Shown piece after piece: positions 45,599-57,900 of a stretch of 64,000 bases of DNA. Below the pieces are notes generated by a model that was given only the letters and a program-made list of their open reading frames with translations, made no database searches and had not been told where the DNA came from. Numbering within the stretch: position 1 is the first letter of the stretch; each line of letters starts with the position of its first letter. The position numbers and the translations under genes are program-made. The stretch lies in the NCBI GenBank assembly GCA_963920635.1, contig OY987301.1, forward strand, positions 57,294,560 to 57,358,559, in the 5' to 3' direction. The DNA comes from Pseudeuparius sepicola (lineage: Eukaryota; Arthropoda; Insecta; Coleoptera; Anthribidae).

Positions 45599-47000
45599 TA
45601 GCCCGGGAGCCAGTGACAGATTTTTGTTAGTAATTTCCTCTCGGCCGATAATTCGTAAAATGCTTCATTCAGTTATGTTATGAAGCATCGTGAACGTCAG
45701 CTGGGGTACCATTGGTATTGGTGGGTTGGACAATGGCACCCTCCCAAACACGTGCAAAAATATGCATTTTCAATCATTTCCTCCCGGCTGAAAATTTGTC
45801 AGATAATAGTTAATATAATAATTAAAGGAAAAAAGGTCAGCTGGCTGTACGTCGGGGGAAAGGTAGCTGACGCAGTGAATAAGGTGTGGCGCGGAAGCCA
45901 GGTGTGAAAGCCGCTCGCTTATGTGCATAAAGGAGTAAATTGGCCCATTTAACGACTCTGTGCAAATACGAAGCTAGGCGTCGCGACGCCAAGAAATATT
46001 TTTTCCCACCAACATACCCCTTTTGTTATATCGTTTGAAAGCCCTAATTTTTCTGGACATTTTTCATTAATGCCATTTTTCTTTATTCGCTTCCGTTAAA
46101 AAGTCATTCTTCAAAAACGCGTTAAAATATTAATTTTTGTTAATCGCAAATGGCGTAGCGTTTTCAATGATTTTATTATTGGGGATAGTCCCCCGACCCT
46201 TTATTTTAGACCGGGAGATAGTGACAGATTTTTGGACGTGATTTTACTCAGTATGCCTTGCAAAGGGCATTATGTGGCACATATTCTCACAATAATAAGG
46301 TATGAATCAGAGAGTCGTCCTGGGTTCTTCATGTGAAAAACTGAGTTTTCAATTATTCGAAAAATATGCGTTTTGATATGATTTTATACAGGCTGCCACG
46401 TGTTTTATAATGAAGTACAAAATGAAAATTCATCGGAAAACCATAGGCATACCGTTAGGATGGGTCCAAAGGGCTATTATTGCCACGTGATCTTGTATTT
46501 TAATAATTAATTTTTCCACGTTTCTGAACAGGCTGCCAATGAGAAGTATGCAAGTTCTTATTATGAAAATGCTGAAAAAAGGATGGCATACCTTTCGCGC
46601 ATGTCCAAGTACTGTTTAAATTGAATGTTATTTAATCATTTAAACGAGTTGTTCGATGCCTATGGTTTTCCGAGGAATTTTCATTTTGAACTTCATTATA
46701 AAATACATGGCAGCCTGTATAAAATCATATCAAAACGCATATTTTTCGAATAATTGAAAACTCAGTTTTTCACCTGAAGAGCCCAGGATGACTCTCTGAT
46801 TCATACCTTATTATTGTCAGAATGTGTGCCACATAATGCCCTTTGCAAGGCATACTGTGTAAAATCACGTCCAAAAATCTGTCACTATCTCCCGGTCCAT
46901 TTGCTTGAAAGATCTTCAAACCGCGTCTTTTGACCTTCTTTTACGAATTATCGGCCGAGAGGATTTTTGTCGAACAAATCTGTCACTGGCTCCCGGACTA
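45599..47000. mobile_element. 1402-bp TIR element, TTA duplication, proven by an empty site
   Basis: The termini are TAGCCCGGGAGCCAGTGACA and, in complement, TAGTCCGGGAGCCAGTGACA, with about 60-bp arms that also share 'CTCTCGGCCGATAATTCGTA'. TTA flanks both ends (45596-45598, 47001-47003), whereas the paralogous repeat at about 47566 has a single copy ('CTTTAAGGGCC'). No transposase frame was recognised. A related smaller element is nested at 46207-46899. Confidence 0.9.
46207..46899. mobile_element. 693-bp related TIR element nested in the former, TTT duplication
   Basis: The termini TAGACCGGGAGATAGTGACAG and, in complement, TGGACCGGGAGATAGTGACAG resemble those of the host element (shared CCGGGAG and AGTGACAGATTT). 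The inverted arms are about 260 bp. TTT is present at 46204-46206 and 46900-46902. It looks like a member of the same transposon family that inserted into its relative. Confidence 0.85.
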
Positions 47001-47400
47001 TTAAGGGCCTTTTTATGTCGCAAATGACTTGCAGGAGTCTTCTGGCCACTCTCTTGCAGTCTAAAAAGAAAATATTATTGATGTTCAAACCGACCAAAAT
47101 GCTTATACTGAAGGATTGCGTTGTTATAGGCAACAATTCCGCAATTAGGCTGAAAAGTTAAATGATACTTTATTGGCCGGGTTTTGAATATGAATATCTG
47201 GCAAGGTTGAACAGCGATAATGGGCCTCTCTGATATTTGGTTCTCACATCTCGCCAAGGCTAGCAGATGGAGAAAATCGTACACTAATGGCTGACTCTTT
47301 AAGGTTGATTAAAAAAATAGTTCCTGGCAATGTCTGTTCTCAGGAACGACATAAGAATGTAACTTGTTTGCCTTCTTTTGCGAGGCCCACACTTATCACA

Positions 47401-47640
47401 ATAAGTAAGAAAATTAATATTAAATTTTCTTGATTGTATTTAGTTGCTTTTCATTAAAAAAATTAGAACTGTCATCTGGCGAATGGTGAGAATAATTTGA
47501 TAGCGAGAAAATTACAGAAGGTTTTATTACTGATATTTTCAGAAGTATCTTTCCAGATTACCTTTAAGGGCCTTTTTACAAACAGATGATAAACTTGCAG
47601 CAATATTGCTGGTTATAAATTATAATTAATAATTAAGCAG
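47401..47640 (+). repeat. 170-bp repeat, empty-site copy
   Basis: This copy runs uninterrupted through 'CAGATTACCTTTAAGGGCCT', exactly where the other copy carries the 1402-bp element. Confidence 0.9.
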
Positions 47641-49240
47641 CTTATCACTCTCTCTGATATTATGGTGTGGTGAAAAGCGCTTCTGCAGTAAAGCGGCTGT
47701 CAAAACGTAACAAGGTGAAATATTAAATTTGATCGTAAACTGCGATGGGGCACGGATCCCTTAATATGCCTATAAACCTACCTTACAGCCGAAAATGAAA
47801 TTTATAAGCTTCTTGAGAAGATTCTAGGACAGAAAAAGTGAAATTATTTGTAAATTTATTATAAGTAACTGTCCGAATATATTTCAGGTATACAGTAAAA
47901 TATTATTTTATGCGCCAAAGTATCTATGCTGATACAAGCACTCACTAATCTGTGCATTTGCTAAATAATATTTCTATTTTTTTCTGTGCTCAGTGCTGTA
48001 AAGATCCGATGCTGTAATGACCGCATGTAATTCGGCAATGTGCCAGTTCAAGTATGAATTTTGCATACCTCTCAAATTAAAATAATAATTAATATTATTC
48101 TCACATTATAGGGAAATATAATTTAGAAAAGAACACAGTTCCAGTTTTTCAACTTCAGCTTTCAGTACAAGCTAGGCAAGCATCTAAAGGCTTATTATCA
48201 GTAGTTTCAAATATACCTACGATCTAACAAACATAACTGAAACAAGCTGCGGTATCTAGTTTCGCATAACTTTGATTTGGATTTCCAATTATTTTTGCAG
48301 CTATATAGAGCAACTGGTTTCAGCATTCCGCGAATTACCATATATAGAGTTACGGCTAGAATTGCGTTTCTATTGCCAATTATGGGAGTAAGGTAGTTCG
48401 ATTCGGACATACCAAAGTTGGGAATGCCCAGAGGGGGTGACGTCAGCATAAAGTGACAATTTTGTAGGTATATAATAATATGTACCTAGAATTTAGAGGT
48501 AAATGTATATGTATGAAATACCCACCCAAATCCTAATGTACTAAATCTGTTTCCAGAAAACTGTTGACACCTGCGTACAGGGCCATCCAACTCGATGTCC
48601 CAGGTCTAATACGGAAACAAAGAGAGACATATCTGCTTCTGGGGTTTTACTCATTTTTAATGTTTGATTTATTAATTGATTTTCAGATGAATTCTGTAAA
48701 ATGTAGAAACTCATGCACTGGCCGAAGAGCCTTAGTGAGCCCATTCTTGTTTTCTATAATTTACTTTATTTAACCTTGCAAATTATTATTGTAAAACTTG
48801 CAAGTAAATATACTAAGGCAGGTGCGTCGATTCAGGTCCACTTAGCTTTCTAAAAAATATATGTAAACATTTTCTATGTAATTTAGTCCCAATTTATGCC
48901 TTCCTTGAGGTCTGACCAATTATCAAAGCACAACCAAATGTAAATATATCAAAGCACAACAAAATGTAAAAAATATGAAATCATATTTCAAGGAACCCAT
49001 TTTTTTTGAAAACTTAGCAAAGGGCCTTATTTCGAACCGCAGGCCTTAAAAGGCCCTATATATCCCAAATAGAGTTTTTGGAGAAAACTCGGTTATACGT
49101 TGTATGTATACGTATACGTAATGTAAATTAAACTCGCAGACAAACTGATTGACAAAATAACAAAATACATACTCACTGATTTACAAGTATCTTAGAGAGT
49201 AGAGCGTTGTCTAATTTATCAGATTTGTTTTTACATGCTC
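47641..49240. other. intergenic DNA, no gene seen
   Basis: Only short frames with no recognisable content. Confidence 0.4.
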
Positions 49241-49249
49241 AAGCTCAAA

Positions 49250-50330
49250 CTGCACGCTGTACTGTACACAGAACGGACACCAAACCGATCTACACGTCAT
49301 AGCACACATTGCCGATCTGCAGACCACAAGCTGATGCAGTAGCAGCTTAACTTGGCCACTACCTGAGAGACTGAGTTGCTAACATCTTACATCACTACCG
49401 CAGCTTGCAGTCGCAGGATCAATCGTTACTTGATCGGAAGCTTCGTCGAAAACTTCGATGAGACTCAGTCGAGGACTGCTAGTCTCTCCTGAGTAGAGGA
49501 AAGTATCCTAATATGAGACAGTTCCCAATATGAGACCCCACACTAACTCCTAAAGTAAGAGTCTCCATCTAGCTGGCAATGTCTCAAATAATCAATAATG
49601 GTTTAAGTCGCCACATGTAGTGCAGTGTCTAGTTCATCTAAATTTTTAAGTTGTTTACTTCAACAGTACGTACACAAACTTTTAAAGGGCTTGGGTTACC
49701 GTGTAATTCTGAAAAACGTGGTAAGTGTTTAATATCTTTTTGTAGCTTGTTGTATTGAATAAAAGTTATTTTATAATTAGAGAATGTAGTTATATAACGA
49801 ATTTAACAACATTGTTAACTATGGCAAAAAATTCTATGATATGTACATCGGATTCCTAATATGAGATATCTCATATAAGGAGACTCGCTTCATCCAATTT
49901 AGATTACTAATAATTCGAATAGAGTATAAAGTGTTATATAATTAAAGAGTTGTATACTGTGTTAAGTTTGTATTCATTGAATGTTTTTAAAATAAAAATT
50001 ATTTTGTGGTAAGTAGTATTTTTGTTAAACCTTAATATGAGACTGTCCCATGTTAGGAACCTGAGTGTTACTAAATTGTTGTATACTAGGTTATTTTGAT
50101 ATTCTTTTAAAGTTTTTGAAATAAAAATTATTTTGTGGCAAGTAGTGATTTGGTTAAACCTGGATATGAGACTCTCATATTAGGCACCCAATTTTAAAAA
50201 TTGAAGATTTGACTTTTTTTTAACAAAATGTAATGTGGTCTCATATTAGGGTACTTTATTCTAGTGTTTTCCTTCTAAAGAGATCTGTTTGGGCGTTTTG
50301 GATTTGAGCAACGTCTCATATTGTGAGTGT
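49250..50330. repeat. paralogue of the 16.7-kb repeat, empty for the tRNA MITE
   Basis: Collinear with 16690-17700 as described there. At the MITE site it has one TAA ('TTGCTAACATC', about 49369). It carries a different insertion at 49500-50257, absent from the other copy. Confidence 0.8.
49500..50257. mobile_element. TIR element with repeated TAATATGAGAC motifs
   Basis: The ends AAAGTATCCTAATATGAGAC and, in complement, AAAGTACCCTAATATGAGAC differ at one of 20 positions. The motif TAATATGAGA or its complement recurs at about 49508, 49527, 49856, 49868 (inverted), 50031, 50164 and 50172. A unit of roughly 120-130 bp containing 'AAATAAAAATTATTTTGTGG' is partly repeated in tandem (49985 and 50118). 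One more motif copy (about 50314) lies just outside the mapped right end. No coding sequence, and the target duplication is unclear. Confidence 0.7.
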
Positions 50331-50334
50331 CCCT

Positions 50335-52700
50335 TAAGTTTGGATTCTGTAAATTTATTTATTTGCATTTGGGTTTTTATCCAACCTTTGTAACCATCTA
50401 TTCAACAAATGGTAAATAATATTTAAATTTGCCTTGTAAGTAATTTATATAATGAGTTTTTTACTTCTAACCAATTTCAACTTAATTCAATAAACAATAT
50501 TTGTAAATCGTTTAAACGTGTGTATTATTGCTGTGTATAAATATATCCAGTCATATAACTAGTTTCGGTCAGCCCGGATGAAACTATCGTTATAACATCC
50601 AGAATAATATTTATATATAAAAAAAGGAACATCCAATAAAAAAATTAAGGGCGTCGCAACGGAGAGCGTCAGTGGTCAAAGCTGGACCGACACTATAGTG
50701 TTGGTCCAGGTCAAAGATTACAAATTTTGTCTCATCTTCTCTTGATACCATTTAAGACCCCAAAGGCAGATATTTTTTCTCAGTTACCTACAAGAATAGG
50801 ACCTAGACATCGAGTTTTAATGACCCTGTATACTTTGTAGTGAAAATGCAAAATATGATTCTTATTGCAGGCCCACTTTTCCCGTTGTAACGTCGTTACA
50901 TGTGTGATCTGGACCAACATTATATTAAAGACCCGAGCATGACGTAATGACGTCATATAATTTCATAATTTCATTGTTGGAATAAAAACTGAATCCCGTG
51001 CCCCCAAGTTATTTACTATGTTCATGATCACCTATATTTAATAAGGTGTCCTTTTTTCTCTATGATCTACAGGGTGAGTCTTTGCAGGATTTTAACATTT
51101 GATAGGAAATGACATTTAATCCAGTCAAATTAGGGATTCAACCTTGGAATGAAAGATAATAAGCTATAAACTTGTATAAATCTTTGTTTTTACATTTTAT
51201 AAGTTAGCTCACGTGTACGCCAGTCAAGATATTCAAGGCCAAACGGCGCAAAAAACCGTTTTAATGTAAATGTGTTGTTTTCTTTGCTGTAAATGACTTT
51301 TCGAGCTATAATAGGGAACTTGACGATTTTTCAAAACTATTTTTAAACTATACCTAAGTGATAGTGAAATACGAAAAACGCATTAAAACATTTTTTTTAG
51401 TTACTGTTACTGAGATATGAATTTTCTAATTTCAATTCCTGTAAAACAACCGGTGACGTCACTTATATGGATATCGAGTAGATTTGGCAACATTGTAAAT
51501 TTATTTTTATATCTATGATTTTAAAATCCTTTTATTTAATGGGACTGGCCGAATCCTTCTCGGTTTCCTTCCACAAAATGAAGAAGAAGAGCTGTACTTA
51601 TAACCGTCGATGGAGGAAGGATCCTCAATCAACGTTATAACCTGAAAAGTTGTTTTCTGGTTATAACCTATAACTTCAGAAAAATACCTAAATTATTTGT
51701 TTTAACTCCCCCCAGCCCAGGCCTTAGGTTTTTATTATAGTCTCCTTATTATTCATTATACTACCTGCTGGATTATAATTATAAACATATTGATTGTCAA
51801 AATATTTATTTGTGTTGTCTTCTCAGTGTTGTGTACTTTTAACTGGAGTTCTACTTGCCTAAAAGAGACTGCGAAATGTATTATTATTGGCATTGGTGGT
51901 AAAATCTTGTGAGAATACGTCTTTAATTTAAATTCAAATTAAACATTTATACAAGTTCTATACAGACTCGCCACAGAAGAACAAAATTGTTAAAAGCTAT
52001 AAAACGTAAAAATAATTTTTCCACTAAAACTCATATTTGTATGTGAAGATCATTTTTATGTAAGTCATAGCCAGGTGATATTTTATTGGTTTGCGTTTAT
52101 ATAATGCTTTTTAGCTAAGAGAAGACATGGAAAAATATATATAATAGTTCTTATATAAATTATTTATTAGGAAAATTAGAGTGGTTTCTCTGAACATATT
52201 GATACGAATGATATGTATGATTCAACTTTACAAGACTTCTTAAATAACTGTAGTGCGTTTAAATTTGAACGTAAAAGTTACGAATCGTGTGTTGGCATTT
52301 TAGTTTCATAATAATTACATATTGTTAAGAATGCGATTTTATTCTAAGCAACGAGATATACACCTTCCGAAAGAGAGCAGAGAAAAGAAAAAACTGTCTA
52401 GGTAAATTATGTTAAAAATAAACATTGATTTGTAACAACTGCACTATTTACTTCATGCCTAGATATGCCTTAAGTTCAAATTACTTCAATATTCAGTAAA
52501 ATACCTGAATTGGCCACCTTTATTTATAATTTGAGCACTTTTTGTTACCTATAATCTATAATTATGATACAATTATTATTATCATTACACTGCCCACGCC
52601 CGTAAATATCGCTCGAACGCTCGGCCTAGTTCTCCCACTCCCGGCCGTCAATAACATTTCATTTTCGTCGCCCGACGACCACATGGAGTGGATAATGGAT
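50335..52700. other. intergenic DNA with isolated repeat ends, no gene seen
   Basis: 'TACAGGGTGAGTCTTTGCAGG' near 51070 is a single mariner-like end. 50910-50990 relates to 32920-32970. No gene was recognised. Confidence 0.4.
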
Positions 52701-52709
52701 ACACTTGTC

Positions 52710-53190
52710 TCATTCACTTTGGCTATGCCTATGCAGCCACGTTAAAAATGCCACGGAATGTATGCAGCCTCCTTGGGACGCTGCGCAGTCTAGACATTGT
52801 GCTTGAATGATCTTCTCGGCCACTTCATCTATTTCACAAACTACTGCATAATTTTTGGAACGAACCTTGTGTTCTGGGCATATTTTGGTTTTTACAGTAT
52901 ACATTCTTGAGTGTCTCTTTAAGTGCACGTAACCAACAGCTGAATCATCATATCTCTTGCCGCACTGAAAGAAATATTATATGTTAGGTACTTAATTAAT
53001 CAACAATATTGTTCTTTACCTTACCTCTGTGTCTTAACTCCACGAATTTCTGCTGAGTTATAGAGCTTGCTATTTGTAAAATAATATGCCACAATGAAGA
53101 CATCAAGCTTTGGCAAATTATTTTATTATAAGCTTTCACAAAATTTGCTTCCATTGTTGTATCACGTTCAAAATACGACAACAACACTTC
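52710..53190 (-). pseudogene. SWIM zinc-finger protein of a repetitive arthropod family, decayed
   Basis: Minus-strand 52968-52710 encodes 'YDDSAVGYVHLKRHSRMYTV', 'KICPEHKVRSKNYAVVCEID' and then 'CLDCAASQGGCIHSVAFLTW', a SWIM-type CxCx(n)CxH zinc finger, followed by a stop after 'RHSQSE'. Upstream (53110-53040) another frame gives 'YYFTNSKLYNSAEIRGVKTQ', followed by a donor-like AG|GTAAGG, consistent with a preceding exon. In arthropods this SWIM module is often linked to a YqaJ-type exonuclease domain in multicopy, transposon-like genes. The intron phases do not match cleanly and the normal sequence after the SWIM finger is missing, so it is called a pseudogene. Confidence 0.65.
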
Positions 53191-54412
53191 CTATAACGGG
53201 CATTAGTATAAGATATTTGATTGAACACTGAATTTCCAAATTGCAAATAATCATCTATCAGCATCCACTAATAAGGTTAGGATTACAGTTTGACGCCTGA
53301 GTCTGACACTGACAGCTGCTATTCCATAAAACACAAGGTATTTCAGCCAAAACCCCATGTTTCCAAATTTACCATGTTTAGATAGGTATAAGTGACGTCA
53401 GAGCTTTGTTTAAGCGCGCATTGAAAAAGCCATTTTCAGAATCAGTTTGCCAAAAAAGAAACAATTATTTTGCAGTTTTTATTTGAGGAATGTTATCCTG
53501 CATACAAAAACTTTCCATTAAATATAAATTGAACAAGAAACAAAATTTGTGCAAGTACCCTATTGTTGTAGAGCATAAAAAATATTCCTGTGTCACATAA
53601 AAATATATTTTGTTAAATTTCCCAAAAAACAAAATACATAATGCTAATAAATTTCGTAATTGTAGATTGCGTCGATCCTGTTCTATATTTGCATCATGGC
53701 GCCTTTGTCAATTACCCTTAAAAACTTTGGGGATAATAATGTCACTCAGAGTAACTTTAAATAAATTGAAACAATGCTATTAACCTTCTGTAGTATTTTT
53801 ATAAAACTATCAGTAATATAACGCTACCAGTAGTAGTGTTACTATAAAACCAAATGTAATTTTAAGACACTCTTAGATGTGGGGATGCAATAATTTAATA
53901 ACCTTCGGACGCCTTCGGTAGTTAATCCGTTAAACATTGATTTTCAAGTTTTAATACTTAAATTTGTTTTCGTTTGTAATAAAAGTATAAATATGTGTGG
54001 GGCTTATACCAGCTTATACATTGACAGTGATTTTCAATTTATTTTAACACTTTTACACAATTTCAAACAATTTTTTCTTATTAACATCACATACTTCACT
54101 TATTTCTCTCTGAATTGCAACACTGCTACGAAATGATGTTGCTGTGTTTGACTTTTTTTATCGTTTTTAATAAACTGCCTCTTATTCATTTATTTTTTGT
54201 GTCGTTTTTGAAGCCATCATGCAGGCATCAAGAATAATAAGTAGGTAGGTCAATCAGCACTCTTTAAAGTGAACACATATTTATACGAGTTATTTACAAC
54301 ACTAAAAGTTGTAATGTGTTCAGTAAAATACAATTAGCTACAGGCTTTTATAGAAGTAATTAGTAGTGTTGATATATAACTCGGGAAATCATAGTTTTAT
54401 AATACAGGGTGT
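53190..54412. other. intergenic DNA, no gene seen
   Basis: AT-rich sequence without recognised coding or repeat structure. Confidence 0.4.
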
Positions 54413-55346
54413 TTCAGACCTAAATACAATAATTTTAACCATATGTGGAGAAAATTGAGCTTAATACGAATCCGCAATTAAAAAAAATTAAAAGTCAATA
54501 ATAAAGCCAGAATTTTTTTTTAAGGAAGCTATTTTTTAAAGACAATAACGACGCCACTGGCGAGGAAACGACCGGGAAGTAGACAGGCCAGAAGCTACAT
54601 TATAGGGCGACGTGCAATGTTGCTGATTTTAGCCGGCCATTCCCCGAACTAAGAGCCATGACTTGTGGGACGACAGATCCTCGGCTCGGAAACGCAGCAA
54701 AAAACTAAAATAAAAAAGGGCCTGCATATCAACAGAACACGCCACTGCGAAGGCTCGAGGAGGTGCAGGGAGGGGGAGACAGCCGGCCAGCCGGCCGGCG
54801 AGACGGAAGTGTGGGTCAGTGGGTCAAGCGTAGATGGGTGACAGACATCGCGTCCGCGAATTGCCGGACCGGACGGCTTGAAAAAGGCTTACTCAACTCG
54901 ATTATCTTTTGGACTGTAACGTTGTGAACGCGACCAGGAAGCTGGTGTACCGACCTCTGAAGCAATTTTGTGATAATATGGCAAGTGCCAATGTGAGTGG
55001 CGAGGAGGATAGTTTTTAAACCATCTTTCATTTGCTATCAGCGATTATTATCCTAAAGGATAACAAAAGGATAGAAAAAGGTGGGCACATTTAGATAAAA
55101 ATGTTCGTTGCCTGACGCCGCGATCTGGCAACGTCAAAGGAAGACCTGAAACCAGTTTGCGTCTCCCTCGCGCCTTGGGTACGCGTCTACCCGATAATAA
55201 AACTGAGCGGCTCGTTAAGGGAAATATTAAAATTATTTAATTATTTCTAAAATATTTCCGAAAATTTTTTTTTCGATTTTTCGTATTTATACACCTTTCT
55301 GAGTATGCGGTTAAAATTATTGTATTTAGGTCTGAAACACCCTGTA
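54413..55346. mobile_element. mariner-type TIR element with a GC-richer interior
   Basis: The ends TACAGGGTGTTTCAGACCTA and the complement form inverted repeats of about 38 bp (through 'AATACAATAATTTTAACC'). The interior (about 54540-55200) is much more GC-rich than the ends and contains 'AGCCGGCCAGCCGGCCGGC'. A minus-strand frame at 54816-55031 is unrecognised. The interior may be captured foreign sequence. Confidence 0.7.
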
Positions 55347-55495
55347 TAGGTATTGGAAACTCTTATACTTGTTTTATATTTACGTTTTGGTAACGGTCAC
55401 TGCATGTGCATAACATGGTGTTGAAAATATTCACACCACTTAATTATAAACTTAGGACCTACATTAATGTTATGTAACCCTTATAAATTCCAATA

Positions 55496-56102
55496 TACAG
55501 GGTGATTCAGGAGGAAATGTCAATATTTTAGGTACGTATTCGGGGACCCAAAATAAACATAAAAGTTCCTATAAACATGGGTCCTATTCCCGGCCGTTAC
55601 CGAAATACAGGGGTAAACAACATTCAATTTAAGGTTTTTATTACATTATTTATAACAGGTAGGCTAGGTTTTGGGTGATTCAGGCGGAAATTCCTGTTGC
55701 TTAGCAATAGTAGACCTTAATCCTCTGGATTATTGTCTTTGGGGGTGGTTTAAATCATTGGTATATTCAAGTAAAGTAAACACTAGAGATGCATTACTCG
55801 ATCGAATAATAAATGCAGCAGCAACTATAAGAAACAGGCCCGTATCCATTCATAGAGCGAGCCGAGCTATTCACCAGAGAGCTGACTTATGTTTAGAAGT
55901 AAACGGTGGCATTGTTGAAAACTATAAAACCTAGCCTACCTGTTATAAATAATGTAATAAAAACCTTAAATTGAATGTTGTTTACCCCTGTATTTCGGTA
56001 ACGGCCGGGAATAGGACCCATGTTTATAGGAACTTTTATGTTTATTTTGGGTCCCCGAATACGTACCTAAAATATTGACATTTCCTCCTGAATCACCCTG
56101 TA
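55496..56102 (+). mobile_element. 607-bp mariner-type element, copy 1
   Basis: TACAGGGTGATTCAGGAGGA termini with about 178-bp inverted arms (55496-55673, 55925-56102) and TA on both sides. The core (about 55720-55933) encodes 'IVDLNPLDYCLWGWFKSLVY' and 'LLDRIINAAATIRNR' up to 'LCLEVNGGI', a mariner transposase C-terminal block including the final catalytic D of 'DLNPLDY'. The HTH and the rest of the nuclease are absent. Same 607-bp length as the copy at 57009. Confidence 0.93.
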
Positions 56103-57008
56103 TATGCCGTATATATGACCAGGTATCACTTGTGGTAACAAAAAATGTTTATTGGATAGATAACAACATTTTATATCCAACGTTAAAGTCCTGCTAGAAA
56201 AAACTGATCCACCCTGTATATTATGTACTTAATAATTTAATTCTAAACCACTCCTGTAAAATAGAACTGTATAATACAAGCGAAAGTATATATACAAGTA
56301 ATGCTGACCGCCCACAATTCGTAATAAGCCAGCTACAACCGCAACTCCATATACCTAATACTGGGCTAGCAAGCTACTACAGCAGTTATGTTTATTATTT
56401 AGAAAAATCCATGTACATACAGGTTGTCTCGTTCTCGTTAATAATGGGACGCCAATCCAGAAGTTCATTTTTGTAGTTTTAAAAATCATATTCGATCTGT
56501 TAAGAACACACTAAAAGGCCATCAGAGGATTTTTGAATCCTAAGTGAACATTTGAATCTTTAGTTTTCGAAAATAATTAATTTTTACAAAATTCTAATAG
56601 TATCGGATTTCCTCCCTATCAGAAATACTTAAAATTATCGAAATAACAAAATTCCAGTTTCAATATTTCAACAATCCAACAATCTCTAGATTGAAATGAA
56701 GTATCTCATTGTTACCAGATACCTGTATGTACATGTACATGCGAAAGCAGGCTTTATAAGGTATAAGCTGTAGCGCACGCAGTGTACAGGGTGCCTTCCC
56801 TAAAGCTTTTATTTATTTTCGTGGGAAAAAAATTAACAAATAAAAGTTGCAGAACTTTCTGTCACCAGATGAAACAAAATAAAAAAAGTTTAGAAAAATA
56901 ATGTTAAAATTCTAAAAAGCGTTATTGCGAGGCCTGGTTCTATTACTGAGATCCAGGCCCACACAGCTATATTTCTAAAATGGTAAAAAATAATAGTATT
57001 TAAGAATA
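56103..57008. other. spacer between the twin elements, no gene seen
   Basis: 56150-56220 resembles the right end of a mariner-type element ('AACGTTAAAGTCCTGCTAGA ... CCACCCTGTATA'), related to the end of the 12.9-kb element. The rest is unassigned. Confidence 0.45.
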
Positions 57009-57615
57009 TACAGGGTGATTCAGGAGGAAATGTCAATATTTTAGGTACGTATTCGGGGACCCAAAATAAACATAAAAGTTCCTATAAACATGGGTCCTAT
57101 TCCCGGCCGTTACCGAAATACAGGGGTAAACAACATTCAATTTAAGGTTTTTATTACATTATTTATAACAGGTAGGCTAGGTTTTGGGTGATTCAGGCGG
57201 AAATTCCTGTTGCTTAGCAATAGTAGACCTTAATCCTCTGGATTATTGTCTTTGGGGGTGGTTTAAATCATTGGTATATTCAAGTAAAGTAAACACTAGA
57301 GATGCATTACTCGATCGAATAATAAATGCAGCAGCAACTATAAGAAACAGGCCCGTATCCATTCATAGAGCGACCCGAGCTATTCACCAGAGAGCTGACT
57401 TATGTTTAGAAGTAAACGGTGGCATTTTTGAAAACTATAAAACCTAGCCTACCTGTTATAAATAATGTAATAAAAACCTTAAATTGAATGTTGTTTACCC
57501 CTGTATTTCGGTAACGGCCGGGAATAGGACCCATGTTTATAGGAACTTTTATGTTTATTTTGGGTCCCCGAATACGTACCTAAAATATTGACATTTCCTC
57601 CTGAATCACCCTGTA
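57009..57615 (+). mobile_element. 607-bp mariner-type element, copy 2
   Basis: Same length and structure as 55496-56102, in the same orientation, with TA at 57007-57008 and 57616-57617. By eye I found only two base differences, both in the coding remnant (GAGCGAGCC/GAGCGACCC and ATTGTTG/ATTTTTG). The pair is therefore recent. Confidence 0.93.
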
Positions 57616-57900
57616 TATCAAAAAGAAAAAAAAATATATTTATTTCATTAAAAGTTTTATCATTGAGTAAAGGAATAATTATTCCTTTATTCAATGGTTT
57701 TATTCTTTCTCAACTTTGGGATGTTCTTTTGTATTATCTGGTGATATTTTGTTTTATCTGGTGGCAGATTTTGGCGGTTCAGAAAAAGTCCTAAAATTTT
57801 TATTTGAAACATTTTTTCCCACGTCAAAAATAAGGGTTGTAGGGGGGGGGCGGCAATATTTATTGCCCCCCTGTATTATTATACGGGAAAACCCTGTACG

